Positions 36,436 to 45,090 of a stretch of DNA of 64,000 bases are shown piece after piece. Both the position numbers and the translations under genes were made by a program. Positions within the stretch are counted from its first letter, which is position 1. Every line of letters begins with the position of its first letter. The notes under the pieces are model-generated. The model was not told the DNA's origin, did not search any database, and saw only the letters and a program-made list of their open reading frames with translations. This stretch comes from Campylobacter concisus (GTDB lineage Bacteria; Campylobacterota; Campylobacteria; Campylobacterales; Campylobacteraceae), in NCBI RefSeq assembly GCF_003048375.1, contig NZ_CP021642.1, positions 558,001-622,000 on the forward strand, read 5' to 3'.

Positions 36436-37134
36436 TTAATGGCTGATCCACACGAAATCGGCGATTAGCGCGATCACAGCAAGTATGCCATAAATGACAA
36501 ATACAACTGTCTTTGCCTTATTTCTTTTGGCAAACATTTCGTGTTTATTTACGCCATCAATGCTTACCCATTTGACATATAAGCGGTACATGCCAACGCT
36601 AGCGTGAACGACCATGAAAACAAGTAGTGCGAAGTAGAAAATTTCTAGTTTGTGAAAAGCAGCAGCTGATTTGTCAGCAGTGATGTGTCCGCCAAAGATA
36701 ATATCTATAAGGTGAGCGCTTGCTGCAAAAAATAGAGCAAAGCCTGTTAAAAACTGAAACCACCAAAGTGTGGTATCAAGGTGCTTCATGCGGTCTTTGT
36801 GGCCTCTAAACATTAAGTATTGTCTATAATTTGCAGGAAATTTTCTCATTGCCAAGAAGGCGTGAGTTACAAAAACTACAAAGATAACAGCAGCTATAAC
36901 ATTTGTGATCCACCAAGTAGCCTCGCCAAATAAAAATTTAGCCTCTGCAAATCCTACGACAGCGTTAAATGCGTCTTTGCCAAGTAGTATAGTAGAAGTA
37001 AAAACCATATGGCACAATATGAAACAGGCTAGAATAAATCCTGTAATACTTTGCCATCTATCCCAAGCGGCTGGAGTGCGGCTTTTTTTGCCGTCCGACC
37101 GTTTCCCCAAAAAACCTTCTATAAGCCCGGTCAT
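36436..37134 (-). CDS. frdC: FrdC, di-heme cytochrome b subunit of fumarate reductase
   Basis: 232 residues with five membrane segments and conserved His in FILCHMVFTS, FVTHAFLAM, SAHLIDIIFGGH and MVVHASVGMYR, as in the Wolinella-type FrdC that carries two b hemes and oxidises menaquinol. Gene order frdC-frdA-frdB is Wolinella/Campylobacter-like. GGAGG lies just upstream of the ATG. The upstream region has an inverted repeat at 37186-37216. Confidence 0.94.
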   Translation of the reverse strand: MTGLIEGFLGKRSDGKKSRTPAAWDRWQSITGFILACFILCHMVFTSTILLGKDAFNAVVGFAEAKFLFGEATWWITNVIAAVIFVVFVTHAFLAMRKFPANYRQYLMFRGHKDRMKHLDTTLWWFQFLTGFALFFAASAHLIDIIFGGHITADKSAAAFHKLEIFYFALLVFMVVHASVGMYRLYVKWVSIDGVNKHEMFAKRNKAKTVVFVIYGILAVIALIADFVWISH

Positions 37135-37185
37135 GAGCCCTCCTAAGAAATTTGAAATAAGTTATCATTTCTTAATACTAATTTA

Positions 37186-37216
37186 AACATTAGCATTAAT
37201 TGATAAAGCTAATGTT
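37186..37216. promoter_or_regulatory. Inverted repeat upstream of frdC
   Basis: AACATTAGC (37186-37194) and GCTAATGTT (37208-37216) form a perfect nine-base inverted repeat with a 13-base spacer, about 50-80 bases upstream of the frdC ATG, within AT-rich promoter-like DNA. It is also close to the lgt stop, so it could be a weak terminator on the lgt side. A dyad operator for frd is the alternative. Confidence 0.45.
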
Positions 37217-37253
37217 ATCAGAACTTTACTTTAATAAATTTTAAATATTGACA

Positions 37254-38069
37254 TTAAATTTTCGTAAATCTCTTATAGAGTTTAATATAGACAAAAATTC
37301 CGAACCCGCACATAATAAGTGATAAAATTTGCCCCATTGATAGACCAAAAATAATAAATCCAAGTCCAGAATCAGGCTCTCTGTAAAATTCACAAATAAA
37401 TCTTGCAAATGTGTATAAAATGGCGTAAAGTGCTATGAGCTCGCCATTAAATTTCTTATATTTTCTATATAAAAATAAAACAACAAAAATAACTAAACCT
37501 TCTAAGAATGCTTCATAAAGCTGGCTTGGATGTCTTGGCTGACCAAAGACGTTTATCGCCCAAGGCACGTCTGTGACGCGTCCAAAAAGCTCTTGATTTA
37601 AGAAATTTCCTATCCTGCCAAAGGTGTAGCCAAAAGGTATGCAAATGGCGCAAAGATCAAGTAGCTGCCAAGCATTTTGCTTATATCTTTTGCAAAATAA
37701 AATTGTCGCTAGCAAAAAGCCAACCACAGCGCCGTGATAGCTCATGCCGCGAATTCCTATAAACTCGCCGTTGTGGATTGGATTAAAAATTTGCCAAGGC
37801 TGCGTTAGATAATATCCCGCTTCGCCAGAATAAACTAAAACCCAGCCAAGTCTAGCGCCTAAAATGACGCCTATTTCTACCCAAAAAAAGTAGTTATCTA
37901 AAAGTTGATTTGAGATAGGGATATCATCTTTTTTAACGAGATACTTTGCCATGGCAAGCGCCAAAACAAGGGCCAAAATATACATAAGCCCATACCAGTG
38001 CACGCTAAAGCCAAAGAGGCTAAAGGCGACTGGGTTAAAGTGGTTATAAATGTCGTTCCAAATTTCCAT
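37254..38069 (-). CDS. lgt: Lgt, phosphatidylglycerol-prolipoprotein diacylglyceryl transferase
   Basis: Adds diacylglycerol to the lipobox Cys of prolipoproteins; inner membrane. 271 residues with about seven membrane segments. The Lgt signature [18 protein letters not shown] is clear; [11 protein letters not shown] carries the conserved N-terminal residues and [11 protein letters not shown] the catalytic-region His. It lies downstream of frdB-frdC on the minus strand, after the small inverted repeat, so it has its own transcript or is read from upstream lgt promoter near 38070-38105. Confidence 0.95.
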   Translation of the reverse strand: MEIWNDIYNHFNPVAFSLFGFSVHWYGLMYILALVLALAMAKYLVKKDDIPISNQLLDNYFFWVEIGVILGARLGWVLVYSGEAGYYLTQPWQIFNPIHNGEFIGIRGMSYHGAVVGFLLATILFCKRYKQNAWQLLDLCAICIPFGYTFGRIGNFLNQELFGRVTDVPWAINVFGQPRHPSQLYEAFLEGLVIFVVLFLYRKYKKFNGELIALYAILYTFARFICEFYREPDSGLGFIIFGLSMGQILSLIMCGFGIFVYIKLYKRFTKI

Positions 38070-38105
38070 TTTTTACTTTCTTTTTAAATTTATGCGATTT
38101 TACAA

Positions 38106-38741
38106 TTAATAAATAAACAGCGCTTTGCTGGCAAGTGGCAAGGCTAGAAATTTAAACTCGCTTGCTTCAAATTCTTTGCAAAATTTAAATAGCTCAGCAA
38201 ACTCAGCCTCGTTTAAATTTACGCTCCAGATCGCTCCGAGGTCATTAAATTCTCTTTCAAACTCGCTTAAATTTTTAGTGGAAAAATAGTGCTCAAAGCG
38301 GCTCATCAGCGAAAATGGCGTAAAAAATTTAACCTCATCTTTTAACTCAAATTTCATCACGCCACCATCTTTTATGGCTTCATTTATCGCTTCATTCACA
38401 GCCCCTGAGTAGGCCCTAACAAGCCCTCCAGTGCCAAGCTTTATCCCGCCAAAGTAGCGAACTATCAAGACACCAACATTTATAAGCTGGGCTCCTCTTA
38501 GCGCGTTTAGGCTTGGCTGGCCGCTAGTGCCCTTTGGCTCGCCATCATCGCTTTGATTTTCAACGATTTGTCCGTATTTGTTTAGCTCCCTTGTCGCCCA
38601 AACTACATGAACGGCCTTAAAATGCTCCTCTTTTAGGTGTTCGTGCAAGCTTTTAAACGAGCTTATCGGGCACAAAAATGCTAAGAAATTTGACTTTTTT
38701 ATATCAAGCTGGGCTTTGAAAATCCTATCAATCGTCTGCAA
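38106..38741 (-). CDS. YigZ/IMPACT family protein
   Basis: 211 residues with the UPF0029/IMPACT N-terminal domain (HVVWATRELNKYG, SDDGEPKGTSGQP, VLIVRYFGGIKLGTGGLVRAY) and a shorter C-terminal domain. Members relate to translation or stress response and to a proline-peptidase-like fold; a function for this group has not been fixed. The start codon is TTG at 38741 (codons read QTIDRIF). It is adjacent to lgt with a 36-base gap and is divergent from galU. Confidence 0.86.
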   Translation of the reverse strand: MQTIDRIFKAQLDIKKSNFLAFLCPISSFKSLHEHLKEEHFKAVHVVWATRELNKYGQIVENQSDDGEPKGTSGQPSLNALRGAQLINVGVLIVRYFGGIKLGTGGLVRAYSGAVNEAINEAIKDGGVMKFELKDEVKFFTPFSLMSRFEHYFSTKNLSEFEREFNDLGAIWSVNLNEAEFAELFKFCKEFEASEFKFLALPLASKALFIY

Positions 38742-38835
38742 ATTTGCTCTTTTTTAAAAATTTTAAAAATCTTATCAATTTGCTAATTAAAGCCTTGTAA
38801 ATTCAGACAAATTTATATTATTAAGGAAAAGATAG

Positions 38836-38841
38836 TAGAAT
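38836..38841 (+). promoter_or_regulatory. Possible -10 box for galU
   Basis: TAGAAT lies 27 bases before the galU ATG at 38868, in T/A-rich DNA with AGGAAAAG upstream. One mismatch to TATAAT. Confidence 0.4.
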
Positions 38842-38867
38842 TTTGCAATTTTTCACGAAGGACTAAA

Positions 38868-39689
38868 ATGATACAAACTTGCCTATTTCCAGCGGCTGGA
38901 TATGGAACGAGGTTTTTACCAGCTACAAAATCACTCCCAAAAGAGATGTTGCCGATCCTTACAAAACCGCTCATTCACTACGGCGTTGATGAGGCGCTTG
39001 AGGCTGGCATGGATAATATGGCCTTTGTCACAGGACGCGGAAAAAGGGCGCTTGAGGACTATTTTGACATCAGTTACGAGCTAGAAAAAGAGATCGCAGG
39101 CAGCTCAAAAGAGTCACTGCTTAGCGAAGTTAGAAATTTAATGAGCTCATGCACATTTTCATTTACTAGGCAAAATGCTATGAAAGGGCTTGGACACGCC
39201 ATTTATACGGGTAAAACGCTAGTTCGAGATGAGGCATTTGGGGTCATTTTGGCAGATGATCTATGTATAAATGAAAACGGCGAGGGCGTGCTTTCGCAAA
39301 TGGTTAAAATTTATGAAAAGTATCGCTGCAGTGTCGTTGCAGTGATGGAGGTGCCAAAAGAGCAGACCAAGTCTTACGGCGTCGTAAGTGGTAGGTTTAT
39401 AGAAGATGATCTTATAATGGTAGATGATATGGTTGAAAAGCCTGATCCTGCCGAGGCTCCGACAAATTTAGCGATAATTGGGCGCTACATCCTAACGCCA
39501 GATATTTTTAACATCTTAGAGCGAACAAAACCAGGCAAAAACGGCGAAATCCAGATCACAGACGCGCTAAAAACGCAGGCAAAAGATGGCATGGTGCTAG
39601 CTTATAAATTTAAGGGCAAGAGGTTTGATTGTGGCAGCATCGATGGCTTTGTCGAGGCTACAAATTTCTTTTACGAGCGCAGTAAATGA
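38868..39689 (+). CDS. galU: GalU, UTP-glucose-1-phosphate uridylyltransferase
   Basis: 273 residues. Makes UDP-glucose for surface glycans. The nucleotide-binding head FPAAGYGTRFLPATKS and KEMLPI (residues 8-32) and VEKP, DDLCIN and KFKGKRFDCGSIDGF match GalU. RBS AAGGA ten bases upstream. The stop overlaps the pgi start as ATGA, so galU and pgi are translated from one message. Confidence 0.94.
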   Translation: MIQTCLFPAAGYGTRFLPATKSLPKEMLPILTKPLIHYGVDEALEAGMDNMAFVTGRGKRALEDYFDISYELEKEIAGSSKESLLSEVRNLMSSCTFSFTRQNAMKGLGHAIYTGKTLVRDEAFGVILADDLCINENGEGVLSQMVKIYEKYRCSVVAVMEVPKEQTKSYGVVSGRFIEDDLIMVDDMVEKPDPAEAPTNLAIIGRYILTPDIFNILERTKPGKNGEIQITDALKTQAKDGMVLAYKFKGKRFDCGSIDGFVEATNFFYERSK

Positions 39690-40906
39690 TAGAAACTTCA
39701 TTTAAATTTAACTTTGCAAGCAGCGAGGTCATCGACTCCTATGCCAAACGCATAAACGACGAGTACGAAAGCGGCGAGATAGGCTACTACCACCTGCCAG
39801 CTCTTGGGCAAAATTTGCTCGGCGAGATCAAGGAATATGAGAAGGGGCTAGCTCATATCAAAAATGTAGTACTTGTTGGCATTGGTGGCAGCAGTCTTGG
39901 CGTAAAGGCGCTAAAATCGATGCTTGAAGGCACAAAATGGATAAAAAGAGAGCTTTTGTTTTTAGATAACGTCGATCCTTGCAGCTACAAAAGCACGCTT
40001 AGTGGGCTAAATTTTGACGAGACCCTTTTTATAATAAGCTCAAAATCAGGCAACACGATCGAGACGATCACTATTTTTAAGTGCTTGCTTGATGACTTTA
40101 AGCCTCAAAATTTAGGTAAAAATTTCCTCATCATAACTGATCCTGGGACAAATTTAGAAAATTTCGCCAAAGAAAATGGCATTAAATTTTTTAACATCCC
40201 AAAAAATGTTGGCGGGAGATTTAGCGTGCTAAGTGCGATCGGTCTTGTGCCTCTTGGTATCTGCGGCTACGATATAAAGGCACTTTTGGAGGGCGCGCTT
40301 GCTTGTAAAAAGCAATACATCGAGCAAAAAGATAGCTCAATAGTCGCTAAAGCCTACCACTACGCCACTAGCAGAAGTGCTAGCATAAATGTCATATTTA
40401 GCTATTGCGATAGATTTTTTGAATTTAACGACTGGTACGTGCAGCTTTGGGCGGAGAGCCTTGGTAAAAAAAGAGGCTATAAAAGGGTCGGCCTTACGCC
40501 AGTCGGACTTGTTGGTAGCCGCGACCAGCACAGCTTTTTGCAGCTTATCATGGACGGCGTAAAAGATAAGAGTGTGACATTTATAAAGATAAAAGATCAC
40601 GCAAGCGACAAGACTATCCCAAATTTAAGCCTAAAAGGGCTTGAAGAGTGCGATTTTGTGGCGGGTCTAAGCCTAAATGAGCTTATAAATTTGCAGTGCG
40701 ACGCGACTGCTATGGCGCTGGTGCAAGAGGGCATAAGTGTCGATACTATCACGCTTGAGAGGCTTGATGAGTTTCATGCTGGCTGGCTCATTTTTTACTA
40801 TGAGCTACTAACCTCGGCCACTGGTATCATGCTAGGCATCAACACATACGATCAACCAGGCGTTGAGATAGGAAAACGCATCTTAAAAACTATGCTTTTA
40901 AAGTAG
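39686..40906 (+). CDS. pgi: Pgi, glucose-6-phosphate isomerase
   Basis: 406 residues, shorter than the 550-residue enterobacterial form, as is usual in Campylobacterota. GIGGSSLGVKAL (sugar-phosphate loop), IISKSGNTIET (SIS motif) and GSRDQHSFLQ are conserved. Converts glucose-6-phosphate and fructose-6-phosphate; with GalU it links central carbon to sugar nucleotides (most Campylobacter use gluconeogenesis, not glycolysis). Start overlaps galU. Confidence 0.94.
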   Translation: MIETSFKFNFASSEVIDSYAKRINDEYESGEIGYYHLPALGQNLLGEIKEYEKGLAHIKNVVLVGIGGSSLGVKALKSMLEGTKWIKRELLFLDNVDPCSYKSTLSGLNFDETLFIISSKSGNTIETITIFKCLLDDFKPQNLGKNFLIITDPGTNLENFAKENGIKFFNIPKNVGGRFSVLSAIGLVPLGICGYDIKALLEGALACKKQYIEQKDSSIVAKAYHYATSRSASINVIFSYCDRFFEFNDWYVQLWAESLGKKRGYKRVGLTPVGLVGSRDQHSFLQLIMDGVKDKSVTFIKIKDHASDKTIPNLSLKGLEECDFVAGLSLNELINLQCDATAMALVQEGISVDTITLERLDEFHAGWLIFYYELLTSATGIMLGINTYDQPGVEIGKRILKTMLLK

Positions 40907-40909
40907 AAA

Positions 40910-41455
40910 ATGAAGAATTTTCTACTTTTAGCTCTTTTTGCCACGCAAATTTTTGCTTTTTCGGCGAGTAAATTTGTAAATGACGCTAGGTCGCAGATCG
41001 GCGTGACGCTAAGTTATGATCCAAGCTATGAAAGGCTTGCTTACCCAATGGGCGACGTGGATATCAAAAAGGGCGTTTGCACCGACGTTGTGGTAAGGGC
41101 GCTACGTCATCAGGATATGGATCTGCAAAGGCTTATTTTTGAAGATATGAGTAGAAATTTCGCAAGATATCCTAAAAAATGGGGACTTAAAAAGGCTGAT
41201 AAAAACATCGATCACAGGCGCGTTTTAAACATCGCTACCTATCTAAAAAGAAAAGGTTTTGAGGTGAGCGATGATAAATTTCTGCCAGGGGATATCGTCA
41301 CATGGATGCTCCCAAGAAATCTACCTCACATCGGCGTGATCTCAGATAAATTTGAAGGCCAAACGCCGCTTGTCATCCACAATATCGGCTCTGGCGTGCA
41401 AGAAGAAAACATACTTTATAGCTACAAGATCACGGGGCATTTTAGACTAAAGTAG
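40910..41455 (+). CDS. DUF1287 family exported protein
   Basis: 181 residues with a signal peptide (ending near AFSASK). The DUF1287 pattern is clear: ARSQIGVTLSYDPSYERLAY, KKGVCTDVVVRAL with the putative nucleophile Cys, PGDIVTWMLPRNLPHIGVIS and HNIGSGVQEE. This family has an NlpC/P60-like papain fold, so a murein or peptide hydrolase role is plausible but unproven. It begins four bases after the pgi stop and may be cotranscribed with galU-pgi. Confidence 0.85.
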   Translation: MKNFLLLALFATQIFAFSASKFVNDARSQIGVTLSYDPSYERLAYPMGDVDIKKGVCTDVVVRALRHQDMDLQRLIFEDMSRNFARYPKKWGLKKADKNIDHRRVLNIATYLKRKGFEVSDDKFLPGDIVTWMLPRNLPHIGVISDKFEGQTPLVIHNIGSGVQEENILYSYKITGHFRLK

Positions 41456-41515
41456 CAAATGGCTTTTTAATCAAATTTTAGGCAAAATCGCAAAAAATAA
41501 ATTCAAGGAAAAATA

Positions 41516-43105
41516 ATGTTAGAAGTTAGGGGACTTACTCAAAGATTTGCAAGCAGTTTGCTATTTGAGGATGTAAATTTAAAGCTAAATCGCCACAACA
41601 GATACGGACTAATCGGCGCAAATGGCGCTGGTAAATCGACATTTTTAAAAATTTTAAGCGGAGCTATTGAGCCAACTAGCGGCGAGATCATCATAGAAAA
41701 TGGACTAAAGGTTGGTGTGCTTGGGCAAGATCAGTTTGCGTTTGAAAATTTCACGCTAAAAGATGCCGTGCTTTATGGCAACAAACGCCTATATGACGCT
41801 GTAAAAGAGAAAGAAAAGCTCTATATGAGCGAGGAATTTACAGATGAGATAAACGAGCGCTTAAGCGAGCTTGAGATGATAAGCGCTGAAGAGGATCCAA
41901 GCTACGAGTACGAGACTAGGATAGAAAAAATTTTAAGCTCGCTTGGACTAAATGAATTTGATAAGCTTATGAGCGAGGTTGAAAACTCGGATAAAGTTAA
42001 GGTTTTGCTGGCTCAAGTGCTATTTCCAAAGCCAGACATCTTGTTCTTAGACGAGCCAACAAACAACCTTGATATAGACGCAATCGCATGGCTAGAAAAC
42101 GAGCTAAACCGCCACGAGGGCACACTTGTGGTTATCAGTCACGACAGGCACTTTTTAAATAGGGTTTGCACAAACATTTTGGACGTGGATTTTAAGAAAA
42201 TTCGCGAGTTTTCAGGCAACTACGACGACTGGTATATGGCTGCAAATTTGATTGCAAAGCAGCATGAGATGGAGCGTGATAAGAAGCTAAAAGAGAAAGA
42301 GGAGCTAGAGAAATTTATCGCGAGATTTTCAGCAAATGCGAGCAAGGCAAAGCAGGCGACCTCACGTGCAAAACAGCTTGAAAAGCTCGACATAGCAGAG
42401 ATCGCTGTCTCAAGCAGACGTGATCCAAGCATTTTATTTCGTGCAAACCGCGAGATAGGCAATGAACTAATTGAGCTTAAAAACGTAAGTAAGAAATTTG
42501 ATGATAAAGTGATATTTGACGGGTTAAATTTCAAGCTCGAAAAGGGCGACAAGCTAGCTATCATCGGTCACAATGGCGTTGGTAAAAGTACACTTTGTAA
42601 GATTATAATGGGCGAGCTAAAGCCTGACGTGGGCGAGGTACATATAGGTGCGACCATAGAGCCAGGGTATTTTGCGCAAGATACAGTAAATAAGATAGAG
42701 GGCGAGCTAAAGCTTTATGAGTACCTCCAAGATGCCAAAAACAAAGACATCGACGAGATCAGAAAGTGTCTTGGTAGGATGCTCTTTAGCGGTGCTGAGC
42801 AAGAAAAGGCAGTCGGCGCGCTAAGTGGTGGCGAAAAGCACCGTGTAAGGCTAGCTCAACTTATGCTTCATCGTCCAAATTTACTTGTCATGGACGAGCC
42901 AAATAACCACCTTGATCTTGAGGCTATCATTGCGCTTGGCGAGGCGTTTTACAACTTTAGTGGCTCAGTCATCTGCGTGAGCCACGACAGGGAGCTGATA
43001 GATGCCTTTGCAAATAGAATTTTACACCTAAAAGGTAGTGGCGAAGTCGTTGATTTTAAAGGCACATACGAAGAGTATAGAGCAAATTTAGGACTTGAAG
43101 GCTAA
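41516..43105 (+). CDS. ABC-F family ATPase (YbiT/EttA-like)
   Basis: 529 residues with two ABC domains: Walker A GANGAGKSTFL near residues 41-51 and GHNGVGKSTLC near 354-364; signature LSGGEKHRVRLAQL and LFLDEPTNNLD / LVMDEPNNHLD. The charged linker between them (residues 240-320) carries KQATSRAKQLEKLD. No membrane domain. ABC-F proteins act on the ribosome E-site in translation control or antibiotic protection; which applies here is not known. RBS AAGGAAAAATA precedes the ATG. A hairpin terminator follows. Confidence 0.9.
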   Translation: MLEVRGLTQRFASSLLFEDVNLKLNRHNRYGLIGANGAGKSTFLKILSGAIEPTSGEIIIENGLKVGVLGQDQFAFENFTLKDAVLYGNKRLYDAVKEKEKLYMSEEFTDEINERLSELEMISAEEDPSYEYETRIEKILSSLGLNEFDKLMSEVENSDKVKVLLAQVLFPKPDILFLDEPTNNLDIDAIAWLENELNRHEGTLVVISHDRHFLNRVCTNILDVDFKKIREFSGNYDDWYMAANLIAKQHEMERDKKLKEKEELEKFIARFSANASKAKQATSRAKQLEKLDIAEIAVSSRRDPSILFRANREIGNELIELKNVSKKFDDKVIFDGLNFKLEKGDKLAIIGHNGVGKSTLCKIIMGELKPDVGEVHIGATIEPGYFAQDTVNKIEGELKLYEYLQDAKNKDIDEIRKCLGRMLFSGAEQEKAVGALSGGEKHRVRLAQLMLHRPNLLVMDEPNNHLDLEAIIALGEAFYNFSGSVICVSHDRELIDAFANRILHLKGSGEVVDFKGTYEEYRANLGLEG

Positions 43106-43114
43106 ATGCTACTT

Positions 43115-43139
43115 TGCCTCTAGGAAATTTCTAGGGGCA
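43115..43139 (+). terminator. Hairpin after the ABC-F gene
   Basis: TGCCTCTAG and CTAGGGGCA pair over nine positions with one G-U wobble and a seven-base loop (GAAATTT), ten bases after the stop. Downstream DNA is T/A-rich, but there is no long U-run. Confidence 0.55.
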
Positions 43140-43598
43140 GCTTAAATTTATCCCCTTAAATTTACCATTCATAGCGAGTTTGTAAATTTAGATAGAGCTG
43201 CAAATTTTAAATTTTCATCATATAAATGTGTCACGAAGTAATATTATAATTAAAGTTTAACTTAATTTTTTTATTTTTGTGTTGTTTAAACTTTAAATTT
43301 ACATTAATTATTTGTTAAATTTTCTCAAAAATGGCTTTTAAACTTAAAGTGTAGGACAAATCTGAGTTAATTTGACCCTTTTTATATAATAAAAAAGTGA
43401 TATTATTAGTAATATAACAATTTAGACAAGCAAATTCCTAAAAATCAGCTTAAATATGAAATATAATTTTCTTTAAAAGAGCGCCATATCAAGTCAAAAA
43501 CTTAAAGCTTAAAAAAATTAAGTAGTCATTAATATTTAAAATCTCAAATACCTATATAATTTCACTCGGTAACAAATTTTTACTAAGGAGAAGCTGTT
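43140..43598 (+). promoter_or_regulatory. Long AT-rich upstream region of aspA
   Basis: About 460 bases without a gene. A TATAAT -10 at 43555-43560 lies 38 bases before the aspA ATG and is the likely start. Further TATAAT matches occur at 43245-43250 and near 43384. GTGTCACGAAG at 43228 could be a control site. The length suggests a regulated promoter, since AspA expression responds to carbon and oxygen status in many relatives, but I see no operator I can name. Confidence 0.45.
43555..43560 (+). promoter_or_regulatory. -10 box of aspA
   Basis: TATAAT in CCTATATAATTTCAC, 38 bases before the ATG, with T-rich DNA upstream (TAATATTTAAAATCTC). AAGGAG lies next to the ATG. Confidence 0.6.
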
Positions 43599-44999
43599 AT
43601 GGCAACCAGAAGAGAACATGATTTTATTGGCGAGTTGGAAATTTCTGACAATTTTTACTATGGTATCCAAACATTTAGGGCTACTGAAAACTTCCACATG
43701 AGCGGTAGAACATTAAAAGAGTATCCATACTTTGTAAAGGCATTTGCACAGATCAAAAAAGCTGCTGCGCTTGCAAATAAAGAGGTTGGCGTTTTAGATC
43801 CAAAGATAGCTGATGCTTTGGCAAAAGCTGCTGATAGAGTAATAGCTGGCGAGTTTTTAGATCAATTTGTCGTTGATATGGTTCAAGGTGGAGCAGGAAC
43901 AAGTACAAATATGAACTCAAACGAGGTTATCACAAACATCGCGCTTGAGAGCCTTGGTCACAAAAAAGGCGAGTATCAATACATCCATCCAAATGACCAC
44001 ACAAACCTTGGACAAAGCACAAATGATACTTATCCAAGCTCTATTAAAGTAGCAACTTATGCAAAACTTACTGACTTGCTTGCTGCTATGAATTTACTAA
44101 AAGATGAGCTTGAGAAAAAAGCAAAAGAATTTAAAGATATCATCAAAATGGGTAGAACAGAGCTTGAAGATGCCGTTCCTACAACACTTGGCAACACTTT
44201 TAACGCATTTGCAAGCTACATCAAAAGTGACATCGAAAAGATCACAGCTGCTCGTGAGTCAATGACGCATCTAAACATGGGTGCAACTGCGATAGGCACA
44301 GGCATCAACTGCCACCCAGAGTATAAAAATGTAGTTGTTAAAAAACTAAAAGAGATCACTGGAGTTGATTTTAAAAAGGCTGATGATTTTATCGCTGCTA
44401 CGCAAGATACTGCAGACTTTGTCCACGTAAGTGGTGCGCTTAAAACCGCAGCTGTTAGACTTTCAAAAATCGCAAATGACTTAAGACTAATGAACTCAGG
44501 CCCAAGATGCGGTCTTGGTGAGATAAATTTGCCTCAAATGCAACCAGGCAGCTCAATCATGCCAGGCAAGGTAAATCCAGTTATCGCTGAGGTTGTAGGT
44601 GAAGCTTGCTATGAGGTTATCGGCAATGACGTAACTATTATGCTTTGCTCTGAAAGAGGCGAATTTGAGCTAAATGCATTTGAGCCAGGCATCGCTTATG
44701 CGCTATTTAACTCTATATTTATCCTTGAAAATGCTATGAAAACACTAGCTGAAAAAGCTATCAAAAAACTTACTGCAAACCCTGAGGCTTGCTTAAAATC
44801 AGTTCTTGGCTCAGTTGGTATCGTAACAGCATTTAACCCATATATCGGTTACGAAAAATCAGCAAGCATCGCTAAAGAAGCTCTTCAAACAGGCAAGGCA
44901 GTTGGCGATATCTGCCTAGAGAGAGGCTATCTAAGCAAAGAAGAGATCGATAAGATTTTAGAGCCTAAAAATATGCTAAATCCGAGCATGGTTAAGTAA
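43599..44999 (+). CDS. aspA: AspA, aspartate ammonia-lyase
   Basis: Deaminates aspartate to fumarate. 466 residues; the fumarase/aspartase signature GSSIMPGKVNP is at about residues 318-328, and GAGTSTNMNSNEV and GQSTNDTYPSS are substrate-binding loops. Its fumarate feeds FrdCAB (33691-37134), and the following DcuA imports aspartate or exports succinate, so aspA-dcuA is a respiration unit. A hairpin lies between the two genes. Confidence 0.97.
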   Translation: MATRREHDFIGELEISDNFYYGIQTFRATENFHMSGRTLKEYPYFVKAFAQIKKAAALANKEVGVLDPKIADALAKAADRVIAGEFLDQFVVDMVQGGAGTSTNMNSNEVITNIALESLGHKKGEYQYIHPNDHTNLGQSTNDTYPSSIKVATYAKLTDLLAAMNLLKDELEKKAKEFKDIIKMGRTELEDAVPTTLGNTFNAFASYIKSDIEKITAARESMTHLNMGATAIGTGINCHPEYKNVVVKKLKEITGVDFKKADDFIAATQDTADFVHVSGALKTAAVRLSKIANDLRLMNSGPRCGLGEINLPQMQPGSSIMPGKVNPVIAEVVGEACYEVIGNDVTIMLCSERGEFELNAFEPGIAYALFNSIFILENAMKTLAEKAIKKLTANPEACLKSVLGSVGIVTAFNPYIGYEKSASIAKEALQTGKAVGDICLERGYLSKEEIDKILEPKNMLNPSMVK

Positions 45000-45022
45000 A
45001 AATTTAAGCAAAGTATTATTAA

Positions 45023-45048
45023 AAGCGTGCCAGAATTCTGACACGCTT
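45023..45048 (+). terminator. Hairpin in the aspA-dcuA gap, possible processing or partial terminator
   Basis: AAGCGTG and CACGCTT form seven pairs, with an inner CAG/CTG stem around loop AATT and a C-A mismatch between. It lies 24 bases after the aspA stop and 40 bases before dcuA. There is no U-run after it, so stabilisation of aspA mRNA or attenuation seems likelier than full termination. Confidence 0.45.
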
Positions 45049-45090
45049 AAGTGGTGATTTTAGTAATAAAATTTAATAAAGGAGTTTTCG

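Noticed and set aside
45023-45048. Strong terminator between aspA and dcuA
   Set aside because: The stem has a mismatch and no U-run follows, so a full terminator is not supported; kept only as a possible processing site.
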